A stretch of DNA of 64,000 bases from Proteinivorax tanatarense (GTDB taxonomy: Bacteria; Bacillota; Proteinivoracia; Proteinivoracales; Proteinivoracaceae), in NCBI RefSeq assembly GCF_040267685.1, contig NZ_CP158367.1:806001-870000 (forward strand), written 5' to 3'. Both the position numbers and the translations under genes were made by a program. Below are positions 8,712-17,733 of this stretch, piece by piece; the stretch's first letter is position 1; each line of letters begins with the position of its first letter. Below the pieces are notes generated by a model. The model was not told the origin of the DNA and ran no database searches. It saw nothing but the letters and a program-made list of their open reading frames with translations.

Positions 8712-8740
8712 TTGACAACTGTTGAAATTAGGTGTAGTAT
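8712..8740 (+). promoter_or_regulatory. Promoter of the infC-rpmI-rplT operon
   Basis: TTGACA (8712-8717), 17-bp spacer, TAGTAT (8735-8740), starting eight bases after the thrS stop. Confidence 0.83.
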
Positions 8741-8744
8741 ATAA

Positions 8745-8935
8745 ATTGTTACAAGTAGAGGCCATCCGCTTCTCACCTTGCAGCTGCGAGCTCGTAAGGT
8801 TAAGGGAATTATTTTTGATATATTTTATGTCTATGTATATCAAAGGGCGGATGCTATCATCCGCCCTTTTTTGTTTATTTGATGGCTTGTACTTAGAAGG
8901 TGGTTAACACCTTTTTAGTTAAAATTAGGAGGTGG
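8745..8935 (+). promoter_or_regulatory. infC operon leader with attenuator (L20-leader type)
   Basis: Non-coding leader of ~190 bases ending in a strong terminator: AAAGGGCGGATG/CATCCGCCCTTT with CTAT loop at 8842-8869, then T-run. The upstream piece CCATCCGC (8762-8769) can pair with the terminator's GCGGATG and would form an antiterminator. This is the arrangement known for Bacillus, where ribosomal protein L20 binds the leader and causes premature termination. Identity as an L20 leader is inferred from position and architecture. Confidence 0.8.
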
Positions 8936-8941
8936 AAAATT

Positions 8942-9454
8942 ATTCGTAAAGACCTTATGACAAATGAGGATATTCGATTTAAGGAAGTTCGCTTAATAGG
9001 TAGTGATGGTGGGCAACAAGGAGTTGTTTCATCAGCAAAAGCTAGAGAAATGGCTGCAGAGCAGGGATTAGACTTGGTTGCCGTAGCTCCACAGGCACGT
9101 CCGCCAGTATGCAGAATAATGGATGTGGGCAAGTATAAGTACGAACAAGCAAAGAAGGAAAAAGAAGCGAAAAAGAAACAACATGTAATTAGCGTAAAAG
9201 AAGTAAAATTAAGACCTAAAATTGATGAGCATGACTTTCAGACTAAGTTAAGAAACGTTATTAGATTCCTGAAAAAGCAGGACAAAGTCAAAGTTACGAT
9301 TATGTTTAGGGGTAGGGAAGTTACCCATCCTCAAATTGGGCAAAGACTTTGTGAACGTGTAGCTGAAGAAGTTGCTGATATAGGAACCGTTGAGAAAAAA
9401 GCAAAGCTTGAAGGAAGAAACATGATTATGGTCTTAGCCCCTAAAAATAGCTAG
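8942..9454 (+). CDS. infC: Translation initiation factor IF-3 (ATT start)
   Basis: 170 residues from the chosen start. The mature N-terminus [20 protein letters not shown] matches IF-3, and no ATG/GTG/TTG lies at the right place. AGGAGG (8927-8932) lies nine bases before ATT at 8942 (six before a tandem ATT at 8939). An AUU start is a known autoregulatory feature of infC in both E. coli and Bacillus, because IF-3 discriminates against non-standard starts. A GTG at 8900 without ribosome site would add 14 alien residues. IF-3 binds the 30S subunit and controls start-codon selection. First gene of infC-rpmI-rplT. Confidence 0.93.
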   Translation: MRKDLMTNEDIRFKEVRLIGSDGGQQGVVSSAKAREMAAEQGLDLVAVAPQARPPVCRIMDVGKYKYEQAKKEKEAKKKQHVISVKEVKLRPKIDEHDFQTKLRNVIRFLKKQDKVKVTIMFRGREVTHPQIGQRLCERVAEEVADIGTVEKKAKLEGRNMIMVLAPKNS

Positions 9455-9470
9455 AGAGGAGGAAATAGTT

Positions 9471-9662
9471 ATGCCAAAGATGAAAACTCACAGCGGAGCT
9501 AAAAAAAGATTTAGAAAAAATAAAAATGGTAAAATCAAAAGAAGTAGCGCTTTTGCAGAGCATATTAAAACTAAGAAAACTTCTAAGCGTAAGCGTCAGC
9601 TAAGAAAAGGTGACTTAGTAAGTAAAAGTGATGAAAAAAGAATCGGGAAACTACTGCCGTAA
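9471..9662 (+). CDS. rpmI: 50S ribosomal protein L35
   Basis: 63 residues, very basic, with the typical start [20 protein letters not shown] and ending in LP. ATG follows AGAGGAGGAAA. It lies between infC and rplT, the invariant order of this operon. Confidence 0.98.
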   Translation: MPKMKTHSGAKKRFRKNKNGKIKRSSAFAEHIKTKKTSKRKRQLRKGDLVSKSDEKRIGKLLP

Positions 9663-9689
9663 TATATTTGAAAAAGGAGGTTGACAAAA

Positions 9690-10043
9690 ATGCCTAGAGT
9701 AAAGCCTGGTGTACAAACCAGAAAACGTCATAAAAAAACAATAAAACTGGCTAAAGGTTATTATGGGTCAAAGAGTAAGTTATTTAGAAGAGCAAATGAG
9801 CAGGTAATTAAATCTCTTACCTATGCTTATCGTGATAGAAAGAATAAGAAAAGAGAATTTAGAAAGCTATGGATAGCTAGGATTAATGCTGAAGCTAGAA
9901 ATAATGGCTTAACCTATAGCAAGATGATAAATGGCTTAAAAAATGCAGGTGTAGATGTTAACAGAAAAATGTTGGCAGATATGGCTGTAAATGATAGCAA
10001 TGGTTTTCAACAGCTAGTAACTGTTGCAAAAGAAAATATTTAA
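9690..10043 (+). CDS. rplT: 50S ribosomal protein L20
   Basis: 117 residues from ATG 9690 (AAGGAGG at 9674-9680); the in-frame TTG at 9681 would abut the ribosome site. [16 protein letters not shown] and the helical core [17 protein letters not shown] are diagnostic. Early 50S assembly protein and the likely repressor of its own operon through the leader at 8745-8935. A terminator follows. Confidence 0.98.
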   Translation: MPRVKPGVQTRKRHKKTIKLAKGYYGSKSKLFRRANEQVIKSLTYAYRDRKNKKREFRKLWIARINAEARNNGLTYSKMINGLKNAGVDVNRKMLADMAVNDSNGFQQLVTVAKENI

Positions 10044-10045
10044 TC

Positions 10046-10072
10046 AAAAGCGCATATAATTGCGCTTTTTTT
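10046..10072 (+). terminator. Terminator of infC operon
   Basis: AAAAGCGCA-TATAAT-TGCGCTTTT followed by T-run, immediately after rplT. Confidence 0.92.
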
Positions 10073-10099
10073 GTAAAATTAGAGATAGGTGAATAGTAC
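10071..10099 (+). promoter_or_regulatory. Likely promoter of ktrB-ktrA
   Basis: TTGTAA (10071-10076), 17-bp spacer, TAGTAC (10094-10099), starting in the T-run of the preceding terminator. Moderate match. The space before ktrB is too short for a cyclic-di-AMP (ydaO-type) riboswitch. Confidence 0.55.
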
Positions 10100-10123
10100 A
10101 ACCTAAAGAAAGGAAGTAAGGGG

Positions 10124-11464
10124 ATGTTTACAGATAAATTCCAACCCTCTCCTGCTCAAGTTTTGGTTGTGGGGTTTTTAATGTTAATTTTGGTGGGGAC
10201 GATACTACTATCTCTCCCTATGGCTACTGCCTCGGGAGAACCATTAGGTCCCCTTGATGCGCTATTTACAGCCACATCAGCTGTTTGTGTAACTGGGCTT
10301 GTGGTAGTTGATACAGGTACTCACTTTTCAATTTTTGGTCAGGTAGTTATAATGTTGTTGATACAAGCTGGTGGTTTAGGGTTTATGACCATGGCTACTT
10401 TGATTTTTCTTGTTTTAGGGAAAAAGATAACTTTAAAAGGAAGACTTGTTATACAAGAAGCGCTAAATCAAATTACTTTGTCAGGTCTGGTGCGGCTCAC
10501 AAAAAGTATTATTATTTTAACATTGGTCATCGAAGGAGTAGCTGCTCTAATATTAGGAGTAAGGTTTTCACAAAGCGCCGATATATCTTTTGGGCAGGGG
10601 ATGTATATGGGGGTATTTCATGCAATTTCCGCCTTTTGTAATGCAGGTTTCGATATTATGGGCGGGGGAGTAGGCCTAACTCTATATAGAGATGATTTCG
10701 TTGTCAACACTGTTATAATGGGGCTATTTATTTTCGGAGGCCTTGGTTTTACAGTTATAGTTGACATATATACAAGGGGTTCCATTAAAAAAATGGCTTT
10801 ACATAGTAAATTTGTTTTACTACTTACATCAATTTTATTGTTGGTTGGATTTTTTGGCATTTTTATTCTAGAATATAATAATCCAGCAACCTTGGGTGAG
10901 CTTTCGTTTATAGAGAAAATAATGCCGGCTTTTTTTACAGGAGCAACAGTTAGAACTGCAGGTTTTAATACTATAGATACTGGTGCCCTAGAATCGGGAA
11001 CGTTATTTTTTATGTTGATTTTAATGTTTATAGGAGCATCTCCAGCTTCTACCGGAGGTGGAATAAAAACCACCACATTTGGGGTGCTGTTGATAGCAGT
11101 GTATGCTATAATAAAAGGTGGAGATGAAGTTAACTTAATGCGTCGACGTATACCTTATCATATAGTTCTTAAAGCTCTTTCGATAATAGTTATAGGCTTT
11201 GTTGTTGTTGGCTTGGTTACCATAATACTTTCACAAACTGAAGAACAAGATTTTATGAACATTTTTTTTGAAGTGGTTTCTGCCTTTGGCACTGTAGGTT
11301 TAAGCACAGGAATAACTTCAGAACTTACTGCAGTTGGTAAAGGGATAATTATCGTAGTCATGTTTATGGGGAGAGTGGGACCGCTAACGTTAGCTTTAGC
11401 TTTAGGTCGCCGTTATAGTAAATCGAAGATTCGTTATCCTGAGGAACGGGTATTGGTAGGTTAA
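10124..11464 (+). CDS. ktrB: Potassium uptake channel subunit, TrkH/KtrB family
   Basis: 446-residue polytopic membrane protein of the Trk/Ktr superfamily with four M1-P-M2 repeats. Filter-type loops are visible around TSAVCVTGL (first repeat), HAISAFCNAGFDIMG (second), GATVRTAGFNT (third) and SAFGTVGLSTG (fourth). It would move K+ with Na+ or H+ across the cytoplasmic membrane and be gated by the next gene's KtrA ring. Length and linkage fit KtrB rather than the longer TrkH. ATG follows GGAAGTAAGGGG. Confidence 0.94.
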   Translation: MFTDKFQPSPAQVLVVGFLMLILVGTILLSLPMATASGEPLGPLDALFTATSAVCVTGLVVVDTGTHFSIFGQVVIMLLIQAGGLGFMTMATLIFLVLGKKITLKGRLVIQEALNQITLSGLVRLTKSIIILTLVIEGVAALILGVRFSQSADISFGQGMYMGVFHAISAFCNAGFDIMGGGVGLTLYRDDFVVNTVIMGLFIFGGLGFTVIVDIYTRGSIKKMALHSKFVLLLTSILLLVGFFGIFILEYNNPATLGELSFIEKIMPAFFTGATVRTAGFNTIDTGALESGTLFFMLILMFIGASPASTGGGIKTTTFGVLLIAVYAIIKGGDEVNLMRRRIPYHIVLKALSIIVIGFVVVGLVTIILSQTEEQDFMNIFFEVVSAFGTVGLSTGITSELTAVGKGIIIVVMFMGRVGPLTLALALGRRYSKSKIRYPEERVLVG

Positions 11465-11476
11465 AGGAGGATTTTG

Positions 11477-12130
11477 ATGAAACAATTTGTAGTAGTAGGA
11501 CTAGGTCGATTTGGAAACAGCGTAGCTAAAAAACTTTATAACATGGGATATGAGGTTCTAGGGCTGGATAGAAGTGAAGGGCGCACTCAAGAAGCTGTGG
11601 AGTTTACTACCCACGTAATTCAAGTTGATGCTACAGACGAGCATGCTCTAAAATCTTTAGGGCTTAGAAATTTTGATGTTGGAATTGTTGGCATAGGACA
11701 GGATATTCAAGCTAGTATACTGGCTACATTGTTGTTAAAGGATATGGGTGTGCCATACGTGGTTGCTAAAGCTCAAAATGAATTACATGGAAAAGTTCTT
11801 TGGAAGACAGGAGCTGATAGGGTTGTATTCCCTGAAAGAGATATGGGTACCCGTGTAGCAAATAATTTAACTACTACCAATATTTTGGACTATATAGAGT
11901 TAGCACCTGACTATAGTATAGCAGAGATTACAGCTCCTGATTTTATGGTGTCCAAAAGTCTGGCTAAGTTAGATTTAAGGGCAAAAATAGGAATTAATGT
12001 CATGGCAATTAAAACAGGTGATAACATTAATGTCTCACCCACTGCTGATGCTATAATTAAAGAAGGTGATATTTTGGTGGTTATAGGCAGCAATAAAAGT
12101 CTTAATAAAGTTGAGGACCATAAAAAGTGA
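11477..12130 (+). CDS. ktrA: Potassium uptake regulatory subunit KtrA (TrkA family)
   Basis: 217 residues from ATG 11477, with AAAGGAGG just upstream; the in-frame TTG at 11474 is less well spaced. N-terminal RCK/TrkA-N Rossmann domain with GLGRFGNSVA (~8-17) and acidic end of strand 2 (GLDRSE), binding ATP/ADP or NAD(H). C-terminal TrkA-C domain (~135-217) may bind c-di-AMP, as in Bacillus KtrA; that is family knowledge, not visible here. Cytoplasmic gating ring for KtrB. Stop overlaps the start of the methyltransferase gene by four bases. Confidence 0.95.
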   Translation: MKQFVVVGLGRFGNSVAKKLYNMGYEVLGLDRSEGRTQEAVEFTTHVIQVDATDEHALKSLGLRNFDVGIVGIGQDIQASILATLLLKDMGVPYVVAKAQNELHGKVLWKTGADRVVFPERDMGTRVANNLTTTNILDYIELAPDYSIAEITAPDFMVSKSLAKLDLRAKIGINVMAIKTGDNINVSPTADAIIKEGDILVVIGSNKSLNKVEDHKK

Positions 12131-12894
12131 TAACTTCAACAGAAAATCCTTTAATTAAGAAAGTTTTACATAGCAAAAGAAAAGGCAAAAAAAGTAAAGA
12201 AATTTTTTATTTAGCAGAAGGTGAGAGGTTTGTAGGTGAGTTGCTGGAAAATTCCCGCAACTATATTGAAAAAATTATCATAAAAGAAGGATTAGAAAGA
12301 AAGTTTAATCATTTAACTAAAAGGGTTTCAGAAAGTAAAGTAATGTTAGTAAGTAATAAAGTGTTTCAAGCTATAGCTAGCACAGAAACAACTCAGGGAA
12401 TTGCGGCATTAGTTGAAAAACCCGACTTTGCGTTAGATGAATTGCAGAAAGGAAACTATCTTATAGTAGATAAAGTCAAAGATCCTGGAAACCTGGGTAC
12501 TATCATAAGAACTGCTGTTGCCAGTGGTACAGATGGTATTTTGTTGCTTAAAGGAACAGTGGATTTGTTTAATGACAAAGTGTTGAGGTCTTCGATGGGA
12601 GCAATTCATAGTATACCAATTGTATATGATATAAAAACTAATGATCTTAAAGAATTTATTTTGTTAAACCAGCTAACATTAATAATAAGTGATCTTGGTG
12701 GTGAGTTGTGGCATAATATAAAACTGCCTACTAAAAACTATTGTTTAGCAGTAGGGAATGAAGCCTATGGTGTATGCGATGAGATAAAAGCTATACCAGG
12801 TGAAAGGGTTAGGCTACCTATATATGGGGATATTGAATCTTTAAATGTTGCTATAGCAACTGGAATAATGCTATACAAACTTCAGGAGAAATAG
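12127..12894 (+). CDS. SpoU/TrmH-family RNA 2'-O-methyltransferase
   Basis: 255 residues. N-terminal substrate-binding domain with the SpoU_sub pattern FYLAEGERFV, then the knotted SPOUT domain: LIVDKVKDPGNLGTIIRTA (motif 1), AVGNEAYGVCDEI (motif 2) and IPGERVRLPIYGDIESLNVAIATGI (motif 3). It resembles Bacillus YsgA and would methylate ribose in rRNA or tRNA using SAM. The GTG start overlaps the ktrA stop (GTGA). In Firmicutes this gene often precedes pheS, as here. The exact target nucleotide cannot be told. Confidence 0.9.
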   Translation: MITSTENPLIKKVLHSKRKGKKSKEIFYLAEGERFVGELLENSRNYIEKIIIKEGLERKFNHLTKRVSESKVMLVSNKVFQAIASTETTQGIAALVEKPDFALDELQKGNYLIVDKVKDPGNLGTIIRTAVASGTDGILLLKGTVDLFNDKVLRSSMGAIHSIPIVYDIKTNDLKEFILLNQLTLIISDLGGELWHNIKLPTKNYCLAVGNEAYGVCDEIKAIPGERVRLPIYGDIESLNVAIATGIMLYKLQEK

Positions 12895-12902
12895 TAATGT
12901 AT

Positions 12903-12931
12903 TTGTAAAGAATCAGAAAATATGCTATAAT
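12903..12931 (+). promoter_or_regulatory. Promoter upstream of yqzL-like gene and pheS leader
   Basis: TTGTAA (12903-12908), 17-bp spacer, TATAAT (12926-12931), beginning eight bases after the methyltransferase stop. Confidence 0.78.
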
Positions 12932-12964
12932 TGCTTATATACTATTGCCGGGAGGGAATGTTAT

Positions 12965-13057
12965 ATGGGTAATGAAAAGTTTTGGAGGTTGTTTGTTAAG
13001 ACCGGAGTAGTGACATATTACTTAAAGTATAAAAAAAGTATAAGCATCGTTAAATGA
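12965..13057 (+). CDS. YqzL-like small protein (30 residues)
   Basis: Short gene beginning MGNEKFWRLFVKTG and continuing VVTYYLKYKKS. It resembles the YqzL-like family, whose members have the pattern FWxLFxxTGxxxxYLxYK. The ATG has a strong ribosome site GGGAGG nine bases upstream and a good promoter 34 bases upstream. The protein is basic and of unknown function; in Bacillus yqzL lies near era/recO. Here it sits between a promoter and the pheS T-box, so it may be co-transcribed with the leader. At this length the match is by pattern only. Confidence 0.6.
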   Translation: MGNEKFWRLFVKTGVVTYYLKYKKSISIVK

Positions 13058-13290
13058 TAAAGCGAAAGATAGTAGGTATATGGTTAGCTTTACAGAAAAA
13101 AGAGTCTTAAGGCTGAAAGCTCTTGAGGTAACATATATCGAATTCACTTTCAAATCGGCAAGCTGAAAATTTTTAGTAAGTTTGCCCGGCGCACTCCGTT
13201 ATAGTGATGAGTGGCTTTTATAAGCAACTTGGGTGGTACCGCGGATTAGTCCGTCCCAATTTTTTTGGGGCGGATTTTTTTATATAAAAA
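13058..13290 (+). promoter_or_regulatory. T-box leader of pheST
   Basis: T-box core GGGTGGTACCGCGG (13231-13244), and terminator TCCGTCCCAA/TTGGGGCGGA with T7 run (13250-13286). The specifier is probably TTC (Phe) in the stretch ATCGAATTCAC (~13138-13148), opposite AGTAGG on the other side of the loop, with GTATATG/CATATAT closing the stem. Uncharged tRNA-Phe would antiterminate. Transcription comes from the promoter at 12903-12931 or from a weaker one inside the yqzL-like gene. Confidence 0.92.
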
Positions 13291-13318
13291 ATTAAAATGT
13301 TTTGGAGGGATTTATAAA

Positions 13319-14350
13319 ATGAGAGATAAGTTAAATTCTATTTTAAAGATTGCAACTAATGAAATAGATGGGGCTAACACTTTAGAACAACTAAATGATT
13401 TAAGGGTAAAGTATTTAGGTAAAAAAGGAGAGATAACAGCTGTTTTACGACAAATGGGTTCATTATCCCCAGAAGAGAGGCCTGTCGTTGGTAAATATGC
13501 TAACGAAGTTAAAGAACAAATTCAAGAGTTGGTTTGTGATAGAGAAAAAGAGCTAAAACAAAAGGAGATGGAGCAAAAGCTTACCCAGGAAACGATCGAT
13601 ATAACCCTCCCAGGTGTAAAAAGGAATATAGGTGGTCTTAATCCTCTGACTATAGTAAAGAGAAAGATGGAAGAAGTTTTTATGTCCATGGGTTATGAAA
13701 TTGTGGAAGGACCGGAGATTGAAAATGAATACTTTAATTTTGAGGCGCTGAACTTGCCCTCTACTCATCCCGCTAGGGATATGCAAGATACATTTTATAT
13801 TACTAAAGAGTTTTTACTAAGGACCCATACCTCTCCAGTTCAGATAAGAACAATGTTAAACAAGCAGGGGAAATTGCCAGTTAAGATTGCCAGTCCTGGG
13901 AGGGTATTTAGAAAAGATGATGATCCAACCCATTCACCAATTTTTCAACAAATAGAGGGCCTAGTTATTGATAAAGACATTACTATGGCTGACCTTAAAG
14001 GTACATTATTGTTATTTGCACAAAAAATGTTTGGCACAAATAAAAAAATTAGGTTAAGGCCTAGTTACTTTCCTTTTACTGAACCTAGTGCTGAGGTAGA
14101 TATCAGTTGCATTATGTGTGAAGGCAACGGATGTAGTACTTGTTCTGATACAGGTTGGGTTGAAATTTTAGGGGCTGGAATGGTTCATCCTAATGTTTTG
14201 AAAAACGCAGGATATGACCCTTCAGAAGTAAAAGGATTTGCTTTTGGAATTGGAATAGAGCGGGTCGCTATGCTAAAGTATGGAGTTAAAGATATACGAG
14301 ATTTTTACAGTGGTGACATAAGAGTTTCAAAACAATTTATTGGAGGTTAG
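13319..14350 (+). CDS. pheS: Phenylalanyl-tRNA synthetase alpha subunit
   Basis: 343 residues from ATG 13319 (GGAGGG at 13304-13309); an upstream in-frame start would lie in the terminator stem. N-terminal coiled coil (1-85), then the class II core: [41 protein letters not shown] and [15 protein letters not shown]-like motif 3. It forms an alpha2beta2 enzyme with PheT. It lies behind a Phe-type T-box and five bases before pheT. Confidence 0.97.
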   Translation: MRDKLNSILKIATNEIDGANTLEQLNDLRVKYLGKKGEITAVLRQMGSLSPEERPVVGKYANEVKEQIQELVCDREKELKQKEMEQKLTQETIDITLPGVKRNIGGLNPLTIVKRKMEEVFMSMGYEIVEGPEIENEYFNFEALNLPSTHPARDMQDTFYITKEFLLRTHTSPVQIRTMLNKQGKLPVKIASPGRVFRKDDDPTHSPIFQQIEGLVIDKDITMADLKGTLLLFAQKMFGTNKKIRLRPSYFPFTEPSAEVDISCIMCEGNGCSTCSDTGWVEILGAGMVHPNVLKNAGYDPSEVKGFAFGIGIERVAMLKYGVKDIRDFYSGDIRVSKQFIGG

Positions 14351-14355
14351 GTGTC

Positions 14356-16734
14356 ATGAGAATATCATATAATTGGTTAAAAGAATATGTAAGTATGGAT
14401 GGATGTCATAAAGAGATAGCAGAAAAACTAACAGATGCAGGCGTAGTAGTAGAACATATATATAAGCCATTTCGTAGTTTAGAAGGTGTTTTGGTAGTAG
14501 AAATCAAAGAAATTTCCAGCCATCCAGATGCCGATAAATTATCGATAACAGAAGTTAGCGATGGCAAGGAAACCTATCAAATAGTATGTGGAGCAGATAA
14601 CATCGAAGTAGGCCAGAAAGTACCTCTTGCTACCGTTGGCACTGTACTACCTGGAAATTTTAAAATAAAAAAATCTAAAATTCGCGGGATAGAGTCTTTC
14701 GGAATGCTGTGTTCTGCACAGGAACTTAAACTAGATATTGCTGCAGAAGATGGGATTTTGATTTTACCTTCTCAAACACAAATTGGTACTACTATAGAGG
14801 AAGCTTTGGAACTAAAAGACTTTATTTTTGAGTTAGATTTGACACCCAATAGAGGTGATTGTTTAAGTATGTTAGGCGTTGCTAAGGAGATAGCAGCAAT
14901 AACTGGAGCAAACTTTAAGAAACCTAGTCAATTAGAGGATAAAAAAGAGGTAAAAGATTTAGAAGTGATTTTGCAAACCAATAATTGTAGAAGTTATGTT
15001 GCTCAAGCTTTTGATAATATAATTGTAAAACCTTCACCTATTTGGCTTCAAATTAGGTTGCTGAAGGCAGGCGTACGTCCAATTAATAATATAGTTGATA
15101 TCTCAAACTATGTTATGTTAGAAACTGGGCAGCCCCTTCACTGTTTTGATCAAGAAGCAATATCTACAAGTAAAATTGTAGTGAAAGAAGCAGGTGAAGA
15201 TTTTAAGCTTGCTACTTTAGACAACGAGCAAAGAGATGTGGGAAGTGGAACTTTACTTATAACAGACTCAGAGAAAGCCTTAGCCATTGCAGGTGTTATT
15301 GGTGGTTTGGATAGCGAAGTTAAGGATTACTCTAATAAAGTTGTATTGGAATCTGCTTATTTTGATCCTACTTTAGTGCGTCGAAGTGCAAAGCAACTGG
15401 GGGTCAAAACTGATGCATCGGCAAGATTTGAAAAAGGGGTTGACCCACAGCGAGTACAGTTTGCAGCAAATAGAGCAACAAAATTATTAGCTGAAATTTG
15501 CGGCGCAACACCACAAGGAAGGATTTTGACAGGAGACTTTTCTGTAGCTCAGCATACTATAAAAGTTGATGTCGCTGAAATAAATGCTAAGTTAGGTCTA
15601 AACTTAACTTGTCAAGAAATAGTTGACATATTTAAACGGTTAGAATGTCAAGTAGAGGGAGATGAAGATCTTACAGTTACACCACCAACTTATAGAGTGG
15701 ATTTACAACAACCTGTGGACTTAGTGGAAGAAGTTGCAAGGATATTTGGATACAACAAAATACCAACATCTTTACCTAGTATGGAAACCACAGTGGGAGC
15801 GAAAGATATAGGTAGCAAGCTGGTTGATAAGATTAAAGACACTCTTGCAGGGCTAGGCGTTTTTGAAACAATGACTTATCCATTTATTTCTAAAGAAGAC
15901 TATAGAAAAACAAATATGGAATGGGAAAGCTCTATAAAAATAGCTAATCCATTAAGCGAGAATGAGAGTTTGATGCGTACGTCTATGTTGCCTTCTATAC
16001 TGTCTTCTGTTTTGCACAATCAAAAACATAGTATAGAGGGAATCGAAATTTTTGAGGTTGGCAAGGTGTATCAAGCAAAAACTGTTCCCCTAAAAGAGCA
16101 TCCAAAAGAAGATAACATATTAGCAATAGCCATTTCCTCGGAAACTAACTATCAGCACTGGTATAAAGGTAAGTCGATAAAAAAAGATTTTTACCATGCC
16201 AAGGGAATATTAGAAGACCTGTTTAGCAGCTTGAACATTGTCAAGTGGAAGTTAGCTCCAGCAAGTTCATACAGTTACCATCCCAATAAAAGTGGTGACA
16301 TAATTGTTGATGGGGATATTTTGGGAACGATTGGTGAAATTCATCCAGAAATATCTGATAACTGGGGAGTTAAAGGAGAAGTAATAATAATAGAGCTTAA
16401 TTTATCTAAACTGGTTTCATATTGGGATGATACTATTACCTACCAAGGCTTAGCAAAACATCCAGCGGTTTATAGAGACTTGGCAGTTATAGTGGATGAA
16501 GAAGTTAAAGTCGGGGATATGATGGACGACTTACAAAACACAAATATAAAGTTTATTACAGGCAGTGATGTGTTTGATGTTTATCAAGGTGATAATATAG
16601 AAAGTGGCAAAAAAAGTATAGCTTTATCTTTGACAATTCAAGCTGATAGAACTTTAAAAGAAAAAGAGATTAACAAGACGGTTAAGCAAGTCATGAATTT
16701 ATTAGAGAAAAAATATTCTGCTAAACTTCGTTAA
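14356..16734 (+). CDS. pheT: Phenylalanyl-tRNA synthetase beta subunit
   Basis: 792 residues, usual length. N-terminal B1 and EMAP/tRNA-binding domain (~40-150, SSHPDADKLSITEV), B3/B4 editing domain (~205-375), B5 domain, core-like region, and C-terminal FDX-ACB anticodon domain (~700-792, KHPAVYRDLAVIVDE). ATG follows the pheS stop at once, with GGAGG overlapping pheS. Confidence 0.97.
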   Translation: MRISYNWLKEYVSMDGCHKEIAEKLTDAGVVVEHIYKPFRSLEGVLVVEIKEISSHPDADKLSITEVSDGKETYQIVCGADNIEVGQKVPLATVGTVLPGNFKIKKSKIRGIESFGMLCSAQELKLDIAAEDGILILPSQTQIGTTIEEALELKDFIFELDLTPNRGDCLSMLGVAKEIAAITGANFKKPSQLEDKKEVKDLEVILQTNNCRSYVAQAFDNIIVKPSPIWLQIRLLKAGVRPINNIVDISNYVMLETGQPLHCFDQEAISTSKIVVKEAGEDFKLATLDNEQRDVGSGTLLITDSEKALAIAGVIGGLDSEVKDYSNKVVLESAYFDPTLVRRSAKQLGVKTDASARFEKGVDPQRVQFAANRATKLLAEICGATPQGRILTGDFSVAQHTIKVDVAEINAKLGLNLTCQEIVDIFKRLECQVEGDEDLTVTPPTYRVDLQQPVDLVEEVARIFGYNKIPTSLPSMETTVGAKDIGSKLVDKIKDTLAGLGVFETMTYPFISKEDYRKTNMEWESSIKIANPLSENESLMRTSMLPSILSSVLHNQKHSIEGIEIFEVGKVYQAKTVPLKEHPKEDNILAIAISSETNYQHWYKGKSIKKDFYHAKGILEDLFSSLNIVKWKLAPASSYSYHPNKSGDIIVDGDILGTIGEIHPEISDNWGVKGEVIIIELNLSKLVSYWDDTITYQGLAKHPAVYRDLAVIVDEEVKVGDMMDDLQNTNIKFITGSDVFDVYQGDNIESGKKSIALSLTIQADRTLKEKEINKTVKQVMNLLEKKYSAKLR

Positions 16735-16821
16735 ATAGCTAAAATATTTTAAAAACTGTTTATTTTAGTGTATAATGTTAATAATAGTTTTTGAAGTTGT
16801 TGTATATGAGGAGGAAAGAAT

Positions 16822-17091
16822 ATGGGGGAGTTTAAGGCTGATAACAGGACAACCGTAAAGATATACGGTGAAGACTATATAATTAAGGGTAAAAACCCTC
16901 CAGAATATGTGGCTAAGCTGGCCCATATGGTGGATAAACAAATGTGCTTAATAAAGGAAAAAAATCCAAAGCTAAGTTCTTCCAAGGTGGCAATCATGGC
17001 AGCAATGCATATAGCAGATAAATACCTTAATCTTCAGCAAGAGCAGCAGGAACTTTTGGAACTGATTGAGCAAGAATATGGAGGAGACTAA
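16822..17091 (+). CDS. zapA: Cell division protein ZapA
   Basis: 89 residues. N-terminal beta-rich part (VKIYGEDYIIKGKNPPEYVAKLA) followed by a C-terminal coiled coil (AAMHIADKYLNLQQEQQELLELI). ZapA binds FtsZ and bundles its filaments. ATG follows GAGGAGGAAAG. The order zapA-cvpA-polX-mutS2 matches yshA-yshB-yshC-yshD of Bacillus. Confidence 0.92.
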   Translation: MGEFKADNRTTVKIYGEDYIIKGKNPPEYVAKLAHMVDKQMCLIKEKNPKLSSSKVAIMAAMHIADKYLNLQQEQQELLELIEQEYGGD

Positions 17092-17093
17092 AT

Positions 17094-17627
17094 TTGTTTG
17101 ATATTCTGTTAATAGGTTTTATTTTGCTAAACACATATATCGGAAAAAGTAAAGGTTTTATACACATGGTGCTGGAAATGAGTACTATATTTGTTGCTTA
17201 TTTTGCAGCGTCTAGGTTTGGGCCTTTTGTTGGGAGCACATTTTTAGCTTTTTTTGGTCTGGAAACCGTAGCAGAATCTATCATCAGCTACCCAAGTTTT
17301 AGTAGTGTAAATCCTGTAAATTTGTTTGTGAACTCACTAGGGGCTGCGTTAGTTTTTTTAGTAGTTCGTTATGGACTATCCTTTTTATTAGTTACTACAC
17401 ATATCATTAATAAAATACCTGTTGTGGGCTGGATTAATAGGATAGGTGGAATAGTTATTGGATTTGTTAAGGGGATAGTTTTATCTACTTTGCTTGTTTG
17501 GATGTTATCTTTTTTAGCTGTACCTACAATACAAAATCTCCTAGAAACGTCTTTCATGGCCTCGCAATTAGAAGGAGTTTTTCCTCAACTATATACAAAG
17601 CTATTGTTTATGATTGGACATGTATAA
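17094..17627 (+). CDS. CvpA-family membrane protein
   Basis: 177 residues with four or five membrane segments and the CvpA-type opening DILLIGFILLNTYIGKSKGF. Bacillus homologue YshB. The family was named for colicin V production in E. coli, but its role in Firmicutes is unknown. TTG start with GGAGGAG seven bases upstream; the ribosome site overlaps the zapA end. A terminator follows. Confidence 0.88.
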   Translation: MFDILLIGFILLNTYIGKSKGFIHMVLEMSTIFVAYFAASRFGPFVGSTFLAFFGLETVAESIISYPSFSSVNPVNLFVNSLGAALVFLVVRYGLSFLLVTTHIINKIPVVGWINRIGGIVIGFVKGIVLSTLLVWMLSFLAVPTIQNLLETSFMASQLEGVFPQLYTKLLFMIGHV

Positions 17628-17638
17628 TACACAAAAAT

Positions 17639-17672
17639 CCCCAGAAACGTTTTGCGTTCTGGGTTTTTTATA
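17639..17672 (+). terminator. Terminator after cvpA
   Basis: CCCAGAA-A-CG / CG-TTCTGGG hairpin with one bulged A and TTTTG loop, followed by T-run. Confidence 0.85.
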
Positions 17673-17733
17673 TAAAAGGAAATGTTTTTATTGGGTATAA
17701 TTAATAATGACAATCAACGTTGGAGGTATGCAT

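Noticed and set aside
8722-8907. 61-codon plus-strand frame in the infC leader
   Set aside because: It runs through the attenuator stem, lacks a ribosome site and has unlikely composition; the region is explained as a regulatory leader.
10072-10123. Possible c-di-AMP riboswitch before ktrB
   Set aside because: Only ~50 bases lie between the preceding terminator and the gene, too few for that riboswitch, and no core motif is seen.
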